From contig OY987226.1 of assembly GCA_963920705.1 (NCBI GenBank), forward strand, positions 4,342,501-4,406,500: a stretch of DNA of 64,000 bases, in the 5' to 3' direction. The position numbers were made by a program, and so were the translations under genes. Below the pieces are notes generated by a model that was given only the letters and a program-made list of their open reading frames with translations, was not told the origin of the DNA and made no database searches. Source of the DNA: Odiellus spinosus. Taxonomy: Eukaryota; Arthropoda; Arachnida; Opiliones; Phalangiidae. Shown in pieces: positions 31,742 to 45,141 of this stretch. Every line of letters starts with the position of its first letter. The first letter of the stretch is position 1.

Positions 31742-32170
31742 TAGTAATTAATTAGAAACATATTGATTAAAAATATATTCATTTATTAATTTTAAAGATA
31801 GCTAAAAAGCTTTCTCGAATAATTTTGATTTCTCTATCTAATTATTATTTTATTATATTAAAATATATTCAATTACGAAAAGTTACATAGGCAAGCGAAA
31901 GCGAATTTCTTATAGGGAACTTGTAACTCACGCTGAACCTTTGAAACACAGTGTGTTAGCTGGGTTTTAAAAGAGCGTAAGTGTTCGAAAGCCCCCTACC
32001 CCCAAAAAAAGAAATAATTTGTGCAAAGACGTCTACACTGTAATTAATATAAATAAACATATTGATTAAAAAGTTGGAAAACCGTAATATTACCTCTCCC
32101 CAACTAAGCTAATTAGGTAAAGCAATAAAACCAAGGATTTAAAGGGAAACTTGCAGCTAAAAATGGAACA
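31742..32170. other. AT-rich intergenic, nothing recognised
   Basis: No supported feature. Confidence 0.5.
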
Positions 32171-32487
32171 GATTTTAAATCATCATTTCAATATAACAAA
32201 TTGACTTTTAATTTGAAGAATAGAAATAAAACAACGAAACTAAGATTTCAAATCATCTTTTTATTCATTTATAAATTTTGAATTTTTTATCCGAACGTAT
32301 AACGCGGTTAATATTCTAAGATAAGGTCCCATTTTTGGATAAAAACGGATATGGATTATGTTTTTTTTAACTTTATCTTCGAATAAGTTAACTCGAATGA
32401 AAAATAGTTTATTTTTAATCAAACAGATAATATACATCGGAATTTAGTAGATTTTATCCAATTAATAAAAATTATACGAATTCCGTT
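32171..32487. mobile_element. Right part of a TA-flanked GAGCTC element
   Basis: Matches the family from CAAATTGACTTTTAATTTGA through CCGAACGTATAACGCGG to ATTATACGAATTCCG, then loses the terminal GAGCTC. Confidence 0.7.
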
Positions 32488-32648
32488 AAGAAAAGCTCGA
32501 ATAATATCAAGTTTATATGGCCGCGATTAGTCCGTAATCGCCAGGTTTGATTCTTGGTCCAGCCAAAAGTCGAAAAATTGATTTCTTCATTGAAACAAAA
32601 AATTACAAAATGGAAACCGTGCCGCCACTTAGAGTGGTGAACTAGCAT

Positions 32649-32671
32649 TTTTTTTTTTTTTTTTTTTTTTT
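32649..32671 (+). repeat. Poly-T tract
   Basis: About 23 consecutive T, possibly the A-tail of a retroposed sequence on the minus strand; no source recognised. Confidence 0.8.
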
Positions 32672-32884
32672 GGTTTCTCGTGATGACGTAAGTCACGTAA
32701 CTGCGAACACATCGAACGACTGACACACGTACAGACAAGAATGTCGAATACAGAACCTCTCCGTGAACTAAAATTCACTAGTAAATGTAAACAAGGATAC
32801 TTAAGGAATCATTAAGTATATAAAACATATACGCTTGCGGTGAACATGTCTGAAAGCCTGACGTCATTACACACTGGATTGTTG

Positions 32885-33443
32885 ATAAGTTGGTCTGATT
32901 TTTTTTCTGGAGTCGTGTGAACGAGAAACCGTCTCGTTCTCGAAACTGCTTCGGGAACCAGTTCTGTTTCAGCAACCGATAGATGAAGCTACAATAAATC
33001 GATTTATAAAAATAATGTATGAACAAGAATCCATTCAGGTTCCATAAGAATATGGGAGCATAGCTTTAGCCTCTGGTACCATCCTCCCAAACTTTGTAAC
33101 GAAAGTTCGTCCGCAATTTTCGCAACATTTGTACGCTTAGATCTTTTTTCGGTCGGCTCCATTTTAATTACCCAAAATATTATGTCAAGGTCGTTAGTGG
33201 CGCGGGTTAATAATAGATGTCAGGAACGATTTACTTGAAAAATCGATTCGAAGCGGACGAACTTTTGCTACAAAGTTTGGGAGGATGGTTATTGAATCAC
33301 GGCCCTCCCATATTCTTATGGAACCTGAATGGATTCTTGCTATGAACAAATGGTGCTTAAAACGATTCCTGGCGATTTGAATAGCGGTTTGATTTTACCG
33401 TTTCAAAATCGATTAAGAAATGCTAGTGTGACCGTAGCTTTAG
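32885..33443. repeat. GCTACGTTCA dispersed repeat, split by another element
   Basis: Left piece 32885-33023 (GTCGTGTGAACG, CTTCGGGAACCAGTTCTG) and right piece 33340-33443 (AAATGCTAGTGTGACCGTAG) are continuous in other copies. The element at 33024-33339 was inserted later. Confidence 0.75.
33024..33339 (-). mobile_element. CAAGAATCC-family foldback element (duplication STATGAA)
   Basis: 316 bp with ends CAAGAATCCATTCAGGTTCC. The 7-bp flanks are GTATGAA (33017-33023) and CTATGAA (33340-33346), one mismatch. It carries, on the minus strand, the ATGGAGCCGACCGAAAAAAG segment seen in the other copies. Confidence 0.88.
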
Positions 33444-33970
33444 TAATATCTTGAATACTCGATTCTATCTTTCAAAACGGTTCGAAAACGGTGTCAAGTG
33501 TGAACGTAACTAAACTGAAAGGTCAAAGTTGACGTAACATTTATCAATACTATGACTTTGTAGGACGGTATAGCCATACTACAACTCCTTTAAAATTATT
33601 TTTTAATAAATAACGGGTCAAATCGGGTCAACGTCTTAATTTCCGTTCTCCAATTTTCGGGCGAGAAACAAAAATTTGTTTTTAATTTGAGAGGATGGCG
33701 ACCGCGAACAAAAATGACTAATTACGACGAAACTGTATTGTTGGAAAAATTTGAAATATTTCATTTCCACCAGAAACCACATACTCCCATTGAACCCCCT
33801 GCAACCTTTTTCTCCAATCTAGTTTTCCGGAGGCGCCTCTTAAGGAAACAATTGAAGCTGATTCAGCTTGTGTCTAAAACCCAAAAGGGTCGACAGGGTG
33901 TGACTCCCAAATTACCTAGTTTTGGTATCTCAAAATAATTGCTTGGTATCTGCAAATTTTCAAAACTTCG
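33444..33970. other. Intergenic, unsupported open frame
   Basis: An 83-codon open frame at 33687-33938 has no recognisable domain or paralogue. Confidence 0.5.
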
Positions 33971-34344
33971 AAGGAGAATGCAACCTTACAACAAGTGTTT
34001 TTTTTTAATCGATTCCTTATCGTGTAAATAGGCCTAATCCAAAAATTAAAATATAAATATTAAACTAGAAATCAATTTAAAACTTACCAACAAAATAGGC
34101 TTAGCTGGATTCATTGGGATATCATGAACTACCCGTATAAGAACTAGTGATCAATCAATGTCATTGGTCGCTAGTCCTTATACGAGGAGTTCAGCTCATC
34201 TCCATGAATCCAGCTAAGCCTATTTTCTTGTAAGTTTTAAATTTATGTCCATATTAATATTCGTTTAATTTTTTATTGGATTAGGCCTAATTTAAACGAT
34301 AATGAATCAATAAAAAAAATCACTTGTTAGGTTTCATTCTCCCT
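33971..34344. mobile_element. TTAA-type foldback element
   Basis: 374 bp from AAGGAGAATGCAACC to ATTCTCCCT, followed by TTAA. The left flank TTCG is probably a mutated TTAA. The core palindrome is AAAATAGGCTTAGCTGGATT / AATCCAGCTAAGCCTATTTT. piggyBac- or Kolobok-like by duplication only. Confidence 0.7.
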
Positions 34345-34619
34345 TTAAACGAAGAATGCTGTTAGAAAACTATGACTGGTTATTTTAAATTAAGCTTAGC
34401 GTAAAATCTTTTCCGAGTGTAAAAATGAACAATGTTTTTGGGAAGTAGGTAAAATAATATCTTTTTCGCTTCGATAAGTAATTTTAATATAATAATTATA
34501 ATATTTATAATTAAAGTGAGAACTTCTTCTGAGGGATCTTACAGAAAGAATCTAAAGTTCACGCGTTCTGACTTTCGCGCGTTCTTTTTCGTGAAAGTAC
34601 TTAATCCAGAAAGTATAAC
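34345..34619. other. Intergenic with a short piece of the AAAGCGACC repeat
   Basis: CTTTCGCGCGTTCTTTTTCG followed by TGAAAGTACTTAAT near 34575-34602 matches the dispersed repeat listed at 38690. Confidence 0.5.
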
Positions 34620-34956
34620 CAGAAGCCGATGAAACCCTCCTTTGAAGTCTACTACTCCAATGTTCCATATAGCGCTCCTCTCTGTATGGGAAAAATTCCC
34701 AATTTTACGAGTTAGAAGGGGTCCTACTTCATCCCCCCCTGTCTACGGAAAATTGGAAATTCTCTCTCTCCACAAACGACGACGTTTTTGGATGAACTCC
34801 AAGGCTGCTAGAGATATTCGCTCGACGAACTCCCGCTCCGAAAACATCTACCGTTAGGAGGCGTACGAATCGCGCCTTTTGAGAATAACCCATACAGAGA
34901 GGGGTAGACAAGACCCGGGAGTAATAGACTTCAAAGGAGGGTTTCATCGGCTTCTG
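34620..34956 (-). mobile_element. CAGAAGCC-family foldback element, copy 6
   Basis: 337 bp; flanks GTATAAC / GAATAAC (one mismatch). Confidence 0.92.
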
Positions 34957-37072
34957 GAATAACCCATATGCATTCGAAAAACAGTGGTGACAGCCTCACT
35001 TTAAAACTGTGTTCGTAAGTGTTACACCCTGTTCAACTATAGAAACTCTATCCACGGGAGATTCGCGCACAATAGAAAATTCTAGTTCTTATTTTATTCT
35101 AAGCTTTTTCTTTTCTTTTTTTTTTTTCGGTGGCTGGTCCTATTCTCTAGCTCGGGCGCGCTAGCAATCTGGTCGAGGTGCCTCCTCTTCCATTCCGGAA
35201 TTAATTATTCGTGAATATCTCTCCAGATCTTTGCTATTAATTGAAATGCCCTCCAAATTTTTGTAGCTCGGGATTCTCAGTTTTGTACGTGTCGTATATA
35301 AGCGTGGTTGAAAGGGGATGGTGGAAGGTCTGGCCCGATGCTGGAGAAAGTTTAATAAGGGTGTAAGGAGAATGCGGGGTGCTGGGGGCATAGCCGTTTC
35401 GTTTCTTGGTTTCTTCCATTACCATGGACCTATAGAGCAGTCTTCGTTCTTTGTAAGCAAAAACGAAGTAAATTTTACCTAGGAGGATTAAAATAGGAGG
35501 GGAAATTAACGGATTTCAACAGGGTTGCGAAAAAAATACTCTTGGCACGCTCTGTGTCTCACGTCACAATAATTGCAATAATTGCATTCGACATAACACG
35601 TGCCGCGACTATTTTGTTTACTGGAAGGCAAGGCGTTACGCGATTGGTTGGAGCGGGATCAATTTTAAAGAATTCAGTGAAATCTGGATCGTTTTTTTTT
35701 TTTAATTAAAACTTGTTTAGCTCGCTAAGCCTTGGTCTACACTATACAGTTTGACGTGTCGCTCATGATACAAATTATAAAACACGAACCGAATGCGTAA
35801 ATATTTTAACTGTGTGAGCCGAGGGAACTTAATTTTTAACCTCTTTATCTTTATCCATAATCAGAGATCATCCAGGGGATTCTACGATAAATCCAATGCA
35901 TTCCAAACTTTTGTGAATAAATTAACACATTTGTGGTTTATTTTGTCCATACTCCAACCTCTATAAATATCATCTCCGTACCTAAATCCTCCTTGCCGGT
36001 TCTATTCGCGTCAAAAGTTGCGTTATTTTTGCTCGCAACCGAGTCTGAAACGGGCGTAAGAAGCTCGCGAAGCAGTGAAGTGTCCCCATTTTTCGTGCCC
36101 CTTAGGAGCAATTTTTCCTGGACCAAGACAAAATATAAAATTCGCGACAAGACAGGTCCGAGGAAAAGAATGGCGATGCTCCGCCTCGTTTAACACGTTC
36201 TTTCCCTTTTCGCCTAGACATAGCTTTCTCCGTTTCACCATCCCATTCTTTTACACCCTGTTAACAAGGTAGACAATCGACCTTTAACAAAACTTCTGCT
36301 ATCTTTTCCTTTTCCCCCCGTTGTTTGTTTCATTATTTAATCGTCTTCGAACAAAATCTTTTCTTTCGCATCTTTTTCTCTTTAGTTAAAGCCACGCTTA
36401 TCTTTAGCGGATATTCTTCTTCCCTCTAAGGTCGTCCATCTAACGTTTAACCGACTCATTTTACCAAGGTCTGTCTACAGCTAGTAGCGAAGATGAACCC
36501 CTATCTTTTAGGTAGGAATTCAAGCAGCGTTTTTGACGAGTCCGTTACGTTGTTTCTCTCGAAACTCCAGGGCTTATAATTAACTTAATAAATTGAGTCT
36601 TAGGGCTTAAAAGTAATAGCGCTCTTCTAGCCCTGGCGAGTAATTCTTTGGTTTATACGGGATAGGCTAACCTTCCGGTACACCTTAATTTTTTCCATCC
36701 GAAAAGGTTTTGTCGCAGTTATTTTACTACTTTTTGTTCGCGACGGTATAAGTAATGAGTTCATTCTAGTTTCTAAGGGAAATTATAGGATTAAACCGCC
36801 TCTTCAGTTCGGTACACGGTACTTAGTGGAAAGTTTAATGGCTGTGGAACATACGCTCGTCGTAATGAGGAATGTTAGGACACTTTTTTGTTGATTGTTA
36901 TATAAGATTGTTTTTTTGGGTGAATAAATTTTAATTAAACTGTTAACGTAGATGAAAGATTATCATGTAATATTTGTGATTTTGTTAATTTACCGAAATC
37001 AAAGTAAAGTTGCAGGCAACCACAGATGCAAAGCCTTGAATGAGTGGTTGCCAGCACACACATAAATTATAA
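34957..37072. other. Long intergenic stretch, no supported gene
   Basis: Opposed open frames at 35161-35425 and 35933-36272 have no recognisable domains. The segment around 35,150-36,300 is less AT-rich than its surroundings and could hide an exon, but no splice-supported protein could be built. Confidence 0.45.
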
Positions 37073-37518
37073 CAGGGTGACCACTTTTCCTATATTTCCT
37101 ATATTTTCACCTCCTTCCTATTTTCTCCTATAATTTAATGGCAATTCCTATAATCTCCTATATTTCTACTCAAAATCTCTAGTTAAGGGTAAAGTTCTAA
37201 ATCATACTGTCAGCTGTGGCTGTATTAAGATTATTTTAGCTTAACTGTACATTTTCCAGTTAAAATAGTCTGTAAAATTCCATACTATTTAAGCAATTGG
37301 ATCATATTAATACCGTGTTTAAACCGGTGGCGAGAGTTGTGACGCAATAATAAACGTGGTTCCTACTTTTAATTAATTATTTTCCTATTTTATCATATAT
37401 TTTACACTTATTTCTTCCTATTTTATCCTATATTTTACATAAAATTCATCCTATACTTTCCTATATTTCGCAAAGAAATTTCCTATGTAGGATTTTCAAA
37501 TTTTCAGTGGTCACCCTG
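37073..37518. mobile_element. CAGGGTGACC-ended element, copy 2
   Basis: 446 bp, closely matching the copy at 23881-24340 including TAATACCGTGTTTAAACCGG in the middle. Target duplication unclear (TTATAA / TATATA). Confidence 0.75.
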
Positions 37519-37980
37519 TATATAAGCAATACACATAAATTAACAAATTTCAACATGATACACGTTTGATTCGATTCATTTGAAAGCACCGAGCTTAAAT
37601 TTAGAATGAAAAAATCGTGACGTCATATCATTGTCGTAAATTAAGATTTCTAGGAAAGCTGGGAATTTTTTTGGGGGGGAGGACGATAATCGTGTGTTTT
37701 CTCATTTCACTAATTATGCCCTGTTTTTTTGTCCCAATTAAAATTTTCAACGAATTGTGGTATTATTTTTTTTCTTTCAGAAGCCGATTAAACCTTCCTT
37801 CTATCTCTTTAAATAATTAATTTCACCTCATATGGTTTTGAAAAACATGTTAGGTTAAGCTTCAAATATAAATATTTAACCAAATAATTTAATACCTAAT
37901 TTAAAAGTTTATTATTATAATGAATGCGAAATCAAATTCCTTTTAAACTTAAACTTCAAAAAAGGATGGTTTGACATCAT
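37519..37980. other. Intergenic, nothing recognised
   Basis: AGAAGCCGATTAAACCTTCCTT at 37780-37801 is an isolated end of the CAGAAGCC element; otherwise nothing. Confidence 0.5.
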
Positions 37981-38320
37981 CAGAAGCCGATGAAACTCTC
38001 CTTTGAAGTCTACTACTCTAATGTTCCATATAGCGCTCCTCTCTCTGTATGGGTAAAATTCACAATTTTACGAGATCGGAGGGGTCCTACTTCATACCCC
38101 TCTGTCTACGGAAAATTGGAAATTCTCTCTCTCCACAAACGATGACGTTTTTTTGGCGAACTCCAAGGCTGCTAGAGATATTCGCTCGACGAACTTCCGC
38201 TCCGAAAATATCTACCGTTAGGAGGCGTACGAATCGCGCTTTTTGAAACTAACCCATACAGAGAGGGGTAGACAAGACCAGGGAGTAATAGACTTCAAAG
38301 GAGGGTTTCATCGGCTTCTG
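37981..38320 (-). mobile_element. CAGAAGCC-family foldback element, copy 7 (duplication ACATCAT)
   Basis: 340 bp, exact ACATCAT at 37974-37980 and 38321-38327. Confidence 0.94.
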
Positions 38321-38689
38321 ACATCATTTATATATAATTAAATTTCTCTAAACTATTCATTTGTTTAAGTATTTACAGTCTCATGAACCACTGCTTTATT
38401 ATTCAGATAAGAGAGGGACTTCCTATTTAGCGTAAAGTTAATTTCTACCGTGCCAAGGCCCAAAATAAAACTGTTTAAATTTACTTTGAAACTGCATTCA
38501 GATTAAATGACATTATTTCTTTCTCGTTGGTATCTTCGCTATAATCGCTTTGTTCAGACTTTAAAAGAACATGAAAGTCCATGGGAACACGGTATTTACG
38601 CATTCTAAAAATTTAGCCAGCTCTACAGCTAAGCGAACATAGTGATGACGTAGTACTTTTTTAAAAAATATCTAGAATCGAAATTATAT

Positions 38690-38850
38690 GTTTTTTAATA
38701 TTGACATAATTTTCGTATGAAAGGTAGGCGTTTCTGGATTAAGTACTTGCGTGAAAGCGACCTTATCACGTGCCAGAACGCGCGAGAATCTATATTATAA
38801 GCTCTACAATAGCGAAATCACGTGACCATAGCGATGACGCAGTTAAGCCT
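38690..38850 (+). repeat. GCGAAAGCGACC dispersed repeat
   Basis: Phrases ATAATTTTCGTATGAAAG, TTAAGTACTT, GTGAAAGCGACCTTATCACG and AGAACGCGCGAGAATC recur in this order at 44146-44245 and 50398-50517, and inverted at 49660-49790 and 53380-53545. Boundaries and type are unresolved. Confidence 0.6.
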
Positions 38851-39740
38851 TTTAACGTCTAGCCTCGAATCCAAAGAGTCTCTCGCGAAAGTGTCTATTA
38901 TTAGCCTCACTTTAAAAACTACAAAAATAACCTTGGTTTGCTTATAATTAATTTAAATTAAAAATTACAACTTTTTATACCTTCTACTCCTATAGCTATT
39001 AGTGTCATTACTCCATGGGTACATTAATTTTTTGTTTGATATTCATTTTCAATTAATATTTATCAATTTTGATACATTTTATAACAATTAACCTGTGTCA
39101 GGATAAATTTTAAAACTATTATAATTATTTTCAACCTTAGTTTAGCTTTAAAACACTTCAAAATGTTTTAATTATTCATAGTTTCGCATATTTATTTATT
39201 TTGTTATTTCGAATTTCCGCCCATAATGCAACTCTAGAATATTTTTGCTTATTTCCAGTCATGCCCTCTCGTTACGCCCCCTTCGGGGCTCGTCCCCCTT
39301 CTTCCCCGTCTAGAGAAATATGGCGCCTAACAGTAACGGTACGCTGGTGTTTTACTAAAATTAAATTCGGTTTAATTCGCGTTTAAAATATCGTTAATCC
39401 TTGTAATACGTGAGCAAAAGATGTCTAAACTATCTGGAATTTAGGATGTAATCTCTTTTGGTCCCCCCAAATTCGGTGAGTTTAAATAATTTCATTTTTT
39501 TAGGGGTTAGTGATGGGTGCCTTATTGTTGATTACGATCTTCGACGATCTCCGGGGGGCCGAGGCTTACCGATGACTTTGCGTTTCGCGGGGGTAGAAGA
39601 CGAGGTAGGCGGGAACGGTCAAGATACGTTTTAGGGCTTCTTAATTATAAACCAGTTGATTCAAAAAGGTCGCCATTTTTTGATAAAAATGGATTATAAT
39701 AATGTCGAGGGATCTGGGGGAGTTAAACACCTAGATGTAA
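38851..39740. other. Intergenic, unsupported
   Basis: A CpG-richer block (39,270-39,640) carries a 61-codon open frame at 39201-39386 with no recognisable domain. Confidence 0.4.
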
Positions 39741-39751
39741 GGACATAATTA

Positions 39752-39840
39752 TGATAAAATTATAGTTTTTAAATGACAAATTTTAGTTTTTCAATGATAC
39801 ATTTTAGTTTTTAAATGATAAATTTTAGTTATTAAATAAA
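39752..39840 (+). repeat. Short tandem repeat of about 24 bp
   Basis: About four diverged units like AAATTTTAGTTTTTAAATGA. Confidence 0.7.
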
Positions 39841-40610
39841 TATAGGGAGTTGACAGACCATGTTGTTTCCGTATTTCAGTTAATACAGGCAAACGCAGGG
39901 TGTTGGATATTCCCTATGGACCTGTTTTTATTAATAATATAACTATTTTAATCTAGATGTATCAATATTAACTACTATTTTAATAATTAATTTAAATTTA
40001 ATATCTCAATATATGTTATAGTAATTATGATACAATTATTTTAATACTGGTACCACTATCTAGTATAATTATAATTAGGGTACAATTTATTTTCGTTATT
40101 ATTTATCCTATATTTCCTTTAATTTTTCATTTTCAATCCTATTTTCTCCTATAATTCGCCTAAATTTCATTTTTTTCTGTGGTCACCGTACCTTTGAAAC
40201 TAGCACCACCCACTCAAATTATGTCATACGATGGTTAGCTACGAAATAATAGTATACACTGATGTATAATAATGAAAAGTTCCTCTAGGACCGCAATTAA
40301 GCCTGCATTAAAATTCACCCAAAATTTTAATGCTAGTAATTTGCATAGACAATTGCTACGCTCACAAAAGCGGGCGTAGCCATGCGCTCTTTTAATTTAT
40401 AAACGAAAATAAATTGAAAATAATTAAAGAACCCCCGAAGCATTCTCTTTATTGTTTGTGTGTCTATTTGGATACGTAGTAACGTAATAATGGCATTCCC
40501 AAAGAATTTGTTGGCTATAAATGTGTATTGCAGCTCGCCCATTTATTAAAGGGATTATGAAGAACAGTAACGTGTTATTTTTAAAATATTATAGAAGCCG
40601 GATGAAAAGT
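39841..40610. other. Intergenic with a CAGGGTGACC-like remnant
   Basis: CTATTTTCTCCTATAATTCG and CTGTGGTCACCGTACC (40,100-40,192) resemble the right half of the CAGGGTGACC element. An open frame at 40333-40542 is unsupported. Confidence 0.45.
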
Positions 40611-41330
40611 TACGGTCACTTAAAGATAGGGCTCATTTTTGGATTTTTTCTCGATTTCTATCAGTGGCGGGATAATCTTTAACAAGTGGCTCATGTCAAT
40701 TTTATTATTTTAAATTAATCTAGGGAATGTCTTATTTCTAATGGTGCAATCGGTTTATGCCTAGGTAATAGTAGAGGAAAGTTATGGCGACTTCAAGATA
40801 GGGCTCATTTTTGGATTTTTTCTCGATTTCTATCAGTGGAGGGATAATCTATAACGAAGTGGCTCATGTCAATTTTATTATTTTAAATTAATCTAGGGAA
40901 TGTCTTCTTTCTATTGGTGCAATCGGTTTATGCCTAGGTAATAGTAGAGAAAAGCTACGGCCACTTCAAGATAGGGTTAATTTTTGGATTTTTGCTCGAT
41001 TTCTATCAGTGGCGGGATAATCTATAACGAAGTGGCTCATGTCAATTTTATTATTTTAAATTAATCTAGGGAATGTCTTCTTTCTAATGGTGCAATCGGT
41101 TTATGCCTAGGTAATAGTAGAGAAAAGTTACGGCCACTTCAAGATAGGGTTAATTTTTGGATTTTTGCTCGATTTCTATCAGTGGCGGGGATAATCTTAA
41201 ACGAGTGGCTCATGTTAATTTTATTATTTTAAATTAATCTTGGGAATGTCTTCTTTCTAATGGTGCAATCGGTTTATGCCTAGTTAATAGTAGACAAAAG
41301 TTACGGCTATTTTAAGATAAGCCTAATTTT
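40611..41330 (+). repeat. Tandem repeat of about 173 bp, four units plus a partial
   Basis: TACGGNCACTT starts recur at 40611, 40783, 40956, 41129 and 41302, intervals 172-173. Each unit contains TTTTTGGATTTTTTCTCGAT, ATCAGTGGCGGGATAATC and GCAATCGGTTTATGCCTAGG. Units are highly similar; the last decays after TTACGGCTATTTTAAGATAA. No coding potential. Confidence 0.92.
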
Positions 41331-44145
41331 TTGAAAATAGTCGAAATTATCATTTCAATAGGTTTGGATGAAATTTATTTTGCTGCTTGTCTCCCTTTAG
41401 CATATAATATTACTTATATAATAATATAGTAATATAATATTACTTATTACAGCCTTATAATCAAAATATCTTAAATGTCATGAGATTTAAAACAATATTG
41501 CTTTCATAAATGCCACTGTTACGCAATAATAGAAATCAATTTGAAATATCATCACGTAGAAATTTAATATTAAACTCAATATCATCAACGTCATTCCTAA
41601 AGAGATAAGAGTGTGAATACCTTTAGGCGTGTTGAAAATTCAAATTGTATCTATAACTTTATGTATAAGCCCTTATAGCTGCGCTTAAAAATTGCGCAAT
41701 TTTTGCCGGGATGCATTCCATAAAGTATATAGCGGAAGTGGCCTAAAAAACCTTCACTACTTCCCGAAATAAATCATATTCATACTTGTAATAATGTTAG
41801 ATAACAAAAAATAATAATAAAAAAGTTGGCAGTGTCTCCTCAAACTTAAACCCAAGAATTTTTATTTTCAAACTTGGCCAAGAATAAGACAGTCTAAACC
41901 TCGTTTTAAAAACATTTTTTTTTTCTCATGAACCGTAGCGAATTTAAAAAAACATAAAATTTAACCTAGTACTATTTTTTGAATCAGATGAATACAAGCA
42001 TGACGTAATGTTTTGGAAGCCAGCGACGTCTACGCCACCAAGCGGCCGTTTAACGAGATAGACTGACAGGAGTTGAATCTCATATTCAGCGTACTCTCTT
42101 ATACTACCCCGTTTTCCTCTTAACGTAAAGCCGCCTAGTTTGAAAAAAAAAACATTTTCTTCGACTAAGTAAAAACAACACATCATTGCCGGTGGAAAAT
42201 TCTTACAGTGACGTAATCAACGGTTCCTATCCTGAATCCGATATTTTTGGGTGAGTACCGTTTTTCGTGGTTGTACCACGGTTATTATTACGTTTTTGGT
42301 CTTGAGGGGGCAGAGGCCTCTTTCGTCCGGGAGATCTAGGCTAGTTGTGCGTCGGGATAGGCTAAGGTCTCGCAACGCGTTTCAGCCTTCGCGGATAATT
42401 TTGCGTCCCTAAAATCGATAGATTCGTTTTAGCGCCGGCGTTTTCATCTCCTAGGGAGTCTCTGTAGCCTTCCTTATTCAGCATCAAGAGATCGGATGCG
42501 TTATAACCGACGTTTGCTTTAGGGTCAGGAATTCAAAGATTTAGCCCAATATTTTATTTGAAATGGCATCGTTATGAGAATTTCGTGTAGTCATTATCTC
42601 GGCGTTGTAAACTTAACGTTTCAATTTTGATAGTATTTTGATATTTTCGATTAAGATTTGTTTATATTTGATAGCTGGATCGTTTCTATTTTTAGTACGT
42701 ATAGTATAATTGGCAGACCGAGGCTTAGCGCCTTAGCGTAATACCCTGCTGAGTGTCTGTAGGAAAACTAGGTTATTTATGGAAAATGGAAACCCTTGTA
42801 ACTTAATTCGAATGCTTAAAAATTGCGTCTTTCATTAATTAATACTTGAAGGTTAATGTATTACAATCGTTGTAGGATTTGTTATTAATTTAGGTTTTCA
42901 TCTGACCAAGGCTTAGGTAAAGTGTTTTTTATGACCTGTGAATTGGCGGGTTTTTTCAGGGAATGAAGACCAGTCATAAGTTCATATCGTAATGAAGTTA
43001 TTTTATGATTTAACTAAGCCTAAATAATATTCATAAGCGTTCCTGGATCGCTAACTCTTATTTTTTTAATCAAATATCTTAACTATAATTGAGCTACTAA
43101 TAATTATGTAGTAACCTAAATTACCTCTTTAATTAGTTAGGAATTTGGACTTTTAATAGATGTAGAAATAGTCGCTCCGAACTCTGGTAAACCGCAACTT
43201 CAAAGGTTTCTGTTTTGAAAATATATTATGTTTAGTATACGTACGTGTCAACTTTTTGATAAAAGTTTATAATGTGGGTTAAAGGTCATGTCTCATAAAA
43301 ATTGGGATATTATTTGAGATTATTTTAAAGCTCAATTTTAGGATAAATTTGTTAAAATTAAATTAATATCCAACATTTTTTAAGATTCATTAAACCGGCA
43401 CACACTTTTATTTTTTTTTATTTAGAACTTATTAGATTTTAAACAAGTTATTTACAATAGATTTAGATTCTCTGTAATTTAATTGTTAATTATCAACTTA
43501 CTAAGTGTAAGCTGTTACAACCTTAATAATATTTTTTAAAAGAAATTTTCAAAACTTTTGCACCTGGAAATATCAGTGAAAATTCACTGGTTTAACAAAT
43601 GCTGTATTGAACTCTGATATAATATTCGTAGTCTTAGGATTTTCACGAAACCTGTCCTTTAAATCAACTCTTCGTGACGTCACCGGTTTTGGCTTATCTA
43701 CTGATACCCGTTATCTCGTTTAACACTACATCTTGAGAAATTATTTGGTTGGGGGGTGTTTATGGTATAATTTGAATCAGATAAAATTTTCAGCGAGCTC
43801 GAAGCTTGGAGGCTAGCATACTCCTCAAATTTTGGTTTCTACACGTTATAGATATAAAACCTGACTTTACACAAGCTTAAAACGTGAGCCGAGTAGACTA
43901 AAAATATAGATGTCCTTACATAATTTACACTCCCAAACGTTAACATCGCGTGAAATTAAATAATAACTCAAATATATTTAAAGCTAGCTTTTTTCCGTAT
44001 GCCATAGTTAATTGTATTAATTAGTTTTATCATTCTATTAAAACTCAATATTTAAAATTTTATTCTTCATCTGGGTTGAAGCGTTATTAAACTTCAAAAT
44101 TAAAATTTCAAAAAAATATATAGGTAATATTTTTTCCGATATGAC
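41331..44145. other. Long AT-rich stretch without supported gene
   Basis: A 80-codon open frame at 41944-42186 has no known features. A GC-richer block at about 42,230-42,500 stands out in composition and could be a promoter or exon of an unseen gene, but nothing specific supports this. Confidence 0.45.
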
Positions 44146-44245
44146 GTATTTTCTGGAACGTATAATTAATTATAATTAAGTACCTGTACGAAAAACACTG
44201 CGCGAAAGCGACCTTATCACGTGGCAGAACGGTCGAGAATTAACG
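44146..44245 (+). repeat. GCGAAAGCGACC dispersed repeat
   Basis: TGGAACGTATAATTAATTAT then GCGCGAAAGCGACCTTATCA; same order as at 38690-38850. Confidence 0.6.
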
Positions 44246-44261
44246 TATTTGTAGCATTACT

Positions 44262-44625
44262 CCAGGTCAGGGAAAACAGGGAAAAGTCAGGGAATTTGAA
44301 GATGAATCAAAAAAGTCTGGGGAAAGTCAGGGAATTTTAGGATATTTTAAAAAGTCAGGGAATTTAAAAGATCTTTCAATAAGCCAGGAAATTACAATCA
44401 TTATCTGCAGAAAAGATTTGTGGCTGACCGTGTCAGTTGTATAGATTAGAACAAAGATACGCGTGCAAAAAAGTTTGGCGAACGCGATTATATAAAAAAT
44501 AAAAGGTAAAAAAATTGGGTTGTATTAGCTGAAACGGTCAGGGAAAATTGTGGAAAAGGTCAGGGAAAAACCTGGAAAAGTCAGGGAATTTGAATCTGGA
44601 AAAACTATGGCAACCCTGTAACTCG
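44262..44625. repeat. GTCAGGGAATTT-rich dispersed repeat
   Basis: AAAAGTCAGGGAATTT recurs several times at each side, with TATTAGCTGAAACGGTCAGG and ending GGCAACCCTG. A second piece at 46711-46810 repeats GTATTAGCTGAAACGATCAG through GGCACCCCTG. Confidence 0.65.
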
Positions 44626-45141
44626 ACGTATTCGTTGGAAAATAACTTATTAACTTGTTTTCAATATCCCTTTAAGTAAAATTACAAATTCTTAAAAACT
44701 TGTCTTCAATTTAAAAAAAAAAATAATAATGAAAATACTTGTTCTAGAGAGTTAAAAGTAATTGAAAATTCGCTTTCATGAGGTCATGTTTTTATTTGAG
44801 TATGGAGTCACGTGCTGGTTTTGCTATCACGAGAACACGATGAAAATTCTAGGTACAACTTTATATACGAGATTTCTATGTCTTACCTAAGAGGAAATAA
44901 TAAGGCCATCCCTTTCAACCTTATTTTCCGCTAGTAACTAAATTTGATAAATGGAACGCAAAATCATTATCGATTCAATAGTTTGTGGCAGTATGGATTA
45001 AAGCTTAGCTTCCAATATCGGTAAAGATATTTGCGTCGTTTAACTGTTAAAAGGGTTTAAGTACCATCTTTAAATTATTGATTTCTGGATTCCCGTGATA
45101 GATGGATTTTAATTTTAATCGTCTTAATTCTTAGTTGACTA
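44626..45141. other. Intergenic, nothing recognised
   Basis: AT-rich sequence. Confidence 0.5.

Noticed and set aside
35161..36272. Protein-coding gene in overlapping opposite frames
   Set aside because: No domain, start context, splice structure or paralogue supports any of the frames.
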